Assembly: GCA_027019885.1 (NCBI GenBank) | Contig: JALUWC010000121.1 | Coordinates: forward strand, 1 to 14,875 | Length of the DNA: 14,875 bases | Direction: 5' to 3' | Source: Geoglobus sp. | Lineage (GTDB): Archaea > Halobacteriota > Archaeoglobi > Archaeoglobales > Archaeoglobaceae | Part shown: piece by piece, positions 12,213-14,875 of the stretch | Position numbering within the stretch: position 1 is the stretch's first letter | Layout of the letters: each line of letters begins with the position of its first letter | Program-made: the position numbers and the translations under genes | Notes under the pieces: model-generated | The model's input: the letters and a program-made list of their open reading frames with translations, nothing else | What the model was told of the DNA's origin: nothing | Databases searched by the model: none

Positions 12213-13829
12213 ATGAGAAATGCAGAGAGAATTGGATTCAAGGAGGCATTTAGTATAGGCGTTGGCGGAATGATAGGGGGAGGTATATTTGCTGTTCTGG
12301 GTCTCAGCATTCAGCTGTCAAAGAGTGCGGCTCCGTTAGCATTTCTTTTAGCAGGTGTGATTGCTCTGCTGACTGCATATTCCTATGCAAGGCTATCTGT
12401 AAGGTATCCAAGTGAAGGGGGTACAATAGAGTTTCTTGTAAGGGCATTTGGTAATGGATGGCTCTCAGGTGGCCTGAACATACTGCTACTGGCAAGCTAC
12501 ATCGTGATGATCTCTCTTTACGCCTACGCCTTTGGCAGTTACGGAGCAAATGCACTCAATTTAATAAATCCATCAATTGGAAAGCATCTGCTGATTACTT
12601 TTGTTATAACCCTGTTTACAGCTGTAAATGCGCTGGGAGCAGTTATAAGTGGAGAAACAGAAGATGCACTGGTGGCTTTCAAACTTACCATACTTCTGAT
12701 TGTGGTGGGAGCGAGTATGAGCTTCGTTCAAACCGAGAAACTCTCACCCTCTGAATGGGCAGATCCGATAAGCTTGATTGCAGGAGGAATGATAATCTTT
12801 CTTGCATACGAGGGTTTCGAGCTGATAGCCAACACGGGCAGCGATATCAGAAATCCCTCAATTCTGCCAAGAGTGTTTTATTCTTCAGTGATCACCGTGA
12901 TATTTGTTTATGTAATGGTTGCAATTGTCGCTGTTGGAACATTGCCCTACGATGTTATACTCAAATCGAGAGACTATGCATTAGCTGTTGCAGCTGAACC
13001 GGCCTTGGGAAAAGCAGGATTCTGGCTGATAACGTTTGCGGCCCTTGCATCCACAAGTTCAGCAATAAACGCCACCCTCTACGGAACTGCCAGAGCAAGT
13101 TACATGGTGGCAAAATACGGTGAACTGCCTGAATCCATTGAAAAACCTGTCTGGAAAAAGGCATATGAGGGGTTGCTTGTGACGAGTATATTTTCGCTTA
13201 TTCTCGCAAACACAGCAAGTCTGGAATCAATATCAACAGCAGGCAGTGGAGGATTCTTGATGATATTCCTTTTTGTGAATCTTGCGGCAATCCGACTTCG
13301 CAACGAACTCAAAATAAACATATCAATCCCTGTTTCAGGAGTGGTGCTAACATCGGGTGCTCTTCTGGTACTGGTATACAGCATGTCCCACACCAGCATC
13401 TACAATCTCGGCGTTTTTGGTGGCCTGATTGTATCATCATTTGCAGGAGAGGGCATATACAGAAAAGTCACCGGTAGAGAAATAAAAGGTGTTCTTGACA
13501 GCAAGCTCAGAAAAAGGGAGGAATACATCAGAAACTGGCACAGATGGATTGATACGGTTGTTCGCCATATCACAGACATGATTGAGGATGCTGAGGTTTA
13601 TCTCGTTGGCAGTGTTGCCAAGGGTGACATTCTGAAAGCAAACGATGTTGACATTCTCGTTTTTACCTCCAATCCGCCACCCAGGAAAGAGCTGAATGTT
13701 GTGAAAGAGAGTCTTATGAAGAAAGCAGGTCTCAGCCCCTTTCACCCCATAGACATTCATTTTGAGTGTCGAAAGGCAAAAAATGAGGCTCTGAGCAAAG
13801 CAAAACACTACAAGCCTCTAAGACTCTGA
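12213..13829 (+). CDS. APC-family amino acid permease fused to a C-terminal nucleotidyltransferase domain
   Basis: Residues 1 to about 412 are an amino acid/polyamine/organocation (APC) transporter, with SIGVGGMIGGGIF at 14-26 forming the broken TM1 that binds the substrate amino group, and ten to twelve hydrophobic segments. A charged linker follows. Residues about 425-538 are a minimal nucleotidyltransferase (MNT/DNA polymerase beta-like). They show RKREEYIRNWHRW, then G466-S467 with D478-V-D480 in GSVAKGDILKANDVDILVF, and a third acidic residue D514 in PIDIHFE. The full G-S...DxD...D set suggests catalytic competence. The frame runs unbroken through the junction. Stand-alone archaeal MNT proteins have the same YL-x-NW-like lead-in, so I infer gene fusion. 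The domain would face the cytoplasm and might regulate transport by modifying a partner or the carrier itself. Substrate is unknown. ATG 12213 has GGAG upstream. Confidence 0.88.
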   Translation: MRNAERIGFKEAFSIGVGGMIGGGIFAVLGLSIQLSKSAAPLAFLLAGVIALLTAYSYARLSVRYPSEGGTIEFLVRAFGNGWLSGGLNILLLASYIVMISLYAYAFGSYGANALNLINPSIGKHLLITFVITLFTAVNALGAVISGETEDALVAFKLTILLIVVGASMSFVQTEKLSPSEWADPISLIAGGMIIFLAYEGFELIANTGSDIRNPSILPRVFYSSVITVIFVYVMVAIVAVGTLPYDVILKSRDYALAVAAEPALGKAGFWLITFAALASTSSAINATLYGTARASYMVAKYGELPESIEKPVWKKAYEGLLVTSIFSLILANTASLESISTAGSGGFLMIFLFVNLAAIRLRNELKINISIPVSGVVLTSGALLVLVYSMSHTSIYNLGVFGGLIVSSFAGEGIYRKVTGREIKGVLDSKLRKREEYIRNWHRWIDTVVRHITDMIEDAEVYLVGSVAKGDILKANDVDILVFTSNPPPRKELNVVKESLMKKAGLSPFHPIDIHFECRKAKNEALSKAKHYKPLRL

Positions 13830-13836
13830 GCACACA

Positions 13837-13842
13837 TTTTTT
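13837..13842 (+). terminator. Possible oligo-T terminator after the permease gene
   Basis: A six-T run begins eight bases after the permease stop, followed by AT-rich sequence. Archaeal RNA polymerase can stop at such U-rich tracts without a hairpin. The evidence is position and composition only. Confidence 0.25.
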
Positions 13843-13950
13843 AAAATAAATTATCTGTAAAAACATCTATAAAAATCCTAACGCCTTTGGTCTTATTGGA
13901 ACTCTCTGAGCGTAATTTTTCCGAAATTATTTCACGCAATCAAACCATAC

Positions 13951-13959
13951 ATTTTATAT
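13951..13959 (+). promoter_or_regulatory. TATA box for the flippase-like membrane protein
   Basis: ATTTTATAT is centred about 29 bases before the ATG at 13984, and no Shine-Dalgarno is present, so a leaderless start is likely. The TTTCCGA motif at 13918-13924 also occurs before the pilus operon. Confidence 0.4.
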
Positions 13960-13983
13960 TTCATTCATGAAACCAAACTCAGA

Positions 13984-14859
13984 ATGCGAGGCTTAAAGAT
14001 TCTGGCTGGAAGCGGAATTATTATTCTGCTCATTCTGTTTTTCAGGGATTCTGTCAGGTACGTTCTTTCAGCAGACCCTGTGTTTTTTGCTGGATCTGTT
14101 GCATTTTACGGGCTTTTGAATATTCTCCTTGCATACCGAATCTATCATCTTCTTAAAAACATGGGGATCAAAGCAAGATTTGCTGATGTGTTCAGAGCGC
14201 ATCTTGCAGGAATGATTGCAGGAGATTTCACTCCCGGCAGAGCAGGATATTTCTCTGTCCCTGTTTTTGCAAAAGCCTATGACATAGACCCGAGTGCTGT
14301 TATGGGCATAATTCTCACCTCACAGGCTGTGGAGATGGTTGTGAAGGTGTTTGGTGCATCAATTGGAATAACCTACCTTCTTGGTCTGAATGAGCTTTAT
14401 CTGATTGCAGTCCCTCTCTTATTAAGTGCTCTTGCAGTTATTTATCTGTGGACAGACATTCCTCCCGAGTTTGAAAGGCTAAAAATGATAAGAAAATATG
14501 CAAAAGAGACGAAAAAAAACGCCTTGTTCATTCTTGGAATCTCATTGGCCGGATGGGTTGTTGTTGGAGTTCAATGGTACTTCATTTTCAGATCTCTTGA
14601 TTTGAACGTGAACTTTGCTCTGGCAATGATTCTCCAGCCTCTGGGCACTCTTTTAATGTTTCTTCCCCTCACCCCTGGCGGAATGGGGTTGTTTGAGAGC
14701 GGATCTGGTTTTATGGTGTCACTTGTTACTGGAAGCTTTTCCGCCGGAATCGCCCATTCCATCCTTGTGAGAGCATCAACTGTTCTTGCAGATCTCCCCG
14801 GAATAATGGAATTCAAAAAAGAGAGCAAAGAAGTCAGGCTTCGAGAACTCTTCTCTTGA
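13984..14859 (+). CDS. Flippase-like integral membrane protein (UPF0104 / LPG-synthase transmembrane family)
   Basis: This 291-residue polytopic membrane protein belongs to the family that contains the membrane half of bacterial MprF (lysylphosphatidylglycerol synthase/flippase) and many archaeal single-domain members. Conserved polar motifs are G80-D81-F-T83-P84-G85-R-A-G88 and T230-P231-G232-G233-M-G235-L-F-E238, both typical of the family. About seven or eight hydrophobic segments are visible, at roughly 5-20, 32-52, 95-125, 138-157, 178-202, 212-230 and 238-265. No soluble aminoacyltransferase domain is attached, so lipid aminoacylation is not expected; movement of a lipid or lipid-linked glycan is the more likely role. 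ATG 13984 fits the TATA spacing. The gene ends 16 bases before the window edge. Confidence 0.85.
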   Translation: MRGLKILAGSGIIILLILFFRDSVRYVLSADPVFFAGSVAFYGLLNILLAYRIYHLLKNMGIKARFADVFRAHLAGMIAGDFTPGRAGYFSVPVFAKAYDIDPSAVMGIILTSQAVEMVVKVFGASIGITYLLGLNELYLIAVPLLLSALAVIYLWTDIPPEFERLKMIRKYAKETKKNALFILGISLAGWVVVGVQWYFIFRSLDLNVNFALAMILQPLGTLLMFLPLTPGGMGLFESGSGFMVSLVTGSFSAGIAHSILVRASTVLADLPGIMEFKKESKEVRLRELFS

Positions 14860-14875
14860 GAAGTCCCGCAGAAGC

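Noticed and set aside
13437..13808. A 123-codon minus-strand frame under the nucleotidyltransferase domain
   Set aside because: Antisense to a segment with conserved GS and DxD motifs; no start signals of its own.
14850..14863. Short palindrome CTTCTC-TT-GAGAAG over the last stop codon
   Set aside because: The two-base loop is too small for a good hairpin and there is no following T-run, so I do not call a terminator.
14834..14875. A minus-strand frame entering from the right edge and ending at 14834 (visible end ASAGLLKRRVLEA)
   Set aside because: It could be the C-terminus of a convergent gene overlapping the flippase-like gene by 26 bases, but 13 codons are too few to support a call, and the other minus frames are also open there.

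Overview
The window looks like chromosomal DNA of a euryarchaeon, most likely one of the Archaeoglobales (Archaeoglobus, Ferroglobus or Geoglobus). The evidence is archaeal gene content (an archaeal pilus motor ATPase and membrane platform, DUF432, DUF2103, an Alg5/Dpm1-like glycosyltransferase, a CimA/LeuA enzyme) and archaeal TATA-box promoters. I place the order from memory of the families, not from a search. I count 17 protein genes (16 complete, one cut by the left edge). I see no rRNA, tRNA, CRISPR array or insertion sequence.

Layout. Positions 1-1144 hold two divergent, paralogous family-2 glycosyltransferases; the left one is truncated. On the minus strand, 1148-2308 carries three small genes read leftwards: a DUF151 nuclease-like protein, a NifU-type Fe-S scaffold and an unrecognised four-cysteine protein. 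A divergent DUF2284 metal-binding protein (2382-2876) converges with a (R)-citramalate/2-isopropylmalate synthase (2873-4345). The central block (4511-9618) is a four-gene run with overlapping ends: pilus ATPase, two-module pilus membrane platform, DUF432 protein and MscS channel. It is followed by a YfcE-like phosphodiesterase overlapping a MoaE gene with an extra N-terminal domain (9680-10908). These converge with a minus-strand pair, an Alg5-like glycosyltransferase and DUF2103 (10897-11947). After a 265-base intergenic region comes an amino acid permease with a nucleotidyltransferase domain fused to its C-terminus (12213-13829). The last gene is an eight-helix-scale flippase-like membrane protein (13984-14859).

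Most candidate points are architectural. The pilus motor shares an overlapping operon with DUF432 and MscS, and no pilin gene is present. The permease-nucleotidyltransferase fusion keeps a full catalytic motif set. MoaE carries what may be a MobB-derived domain that has lost its P-loop.

Regulation. Nearly every gene that starts a transcription unit has an AT-rich TATA-like element centred 25-29 bases before its start codon, and most of these lack a Shine-Dalgarno sequence. This implies largely leaderless mRNAs. Genes inside operons instead show GGTG/GAGG-type Shine-Dalgarno sequences. Two short inverted repeats sit between TATA box and start codon, where archaeal repressors commonly bind.
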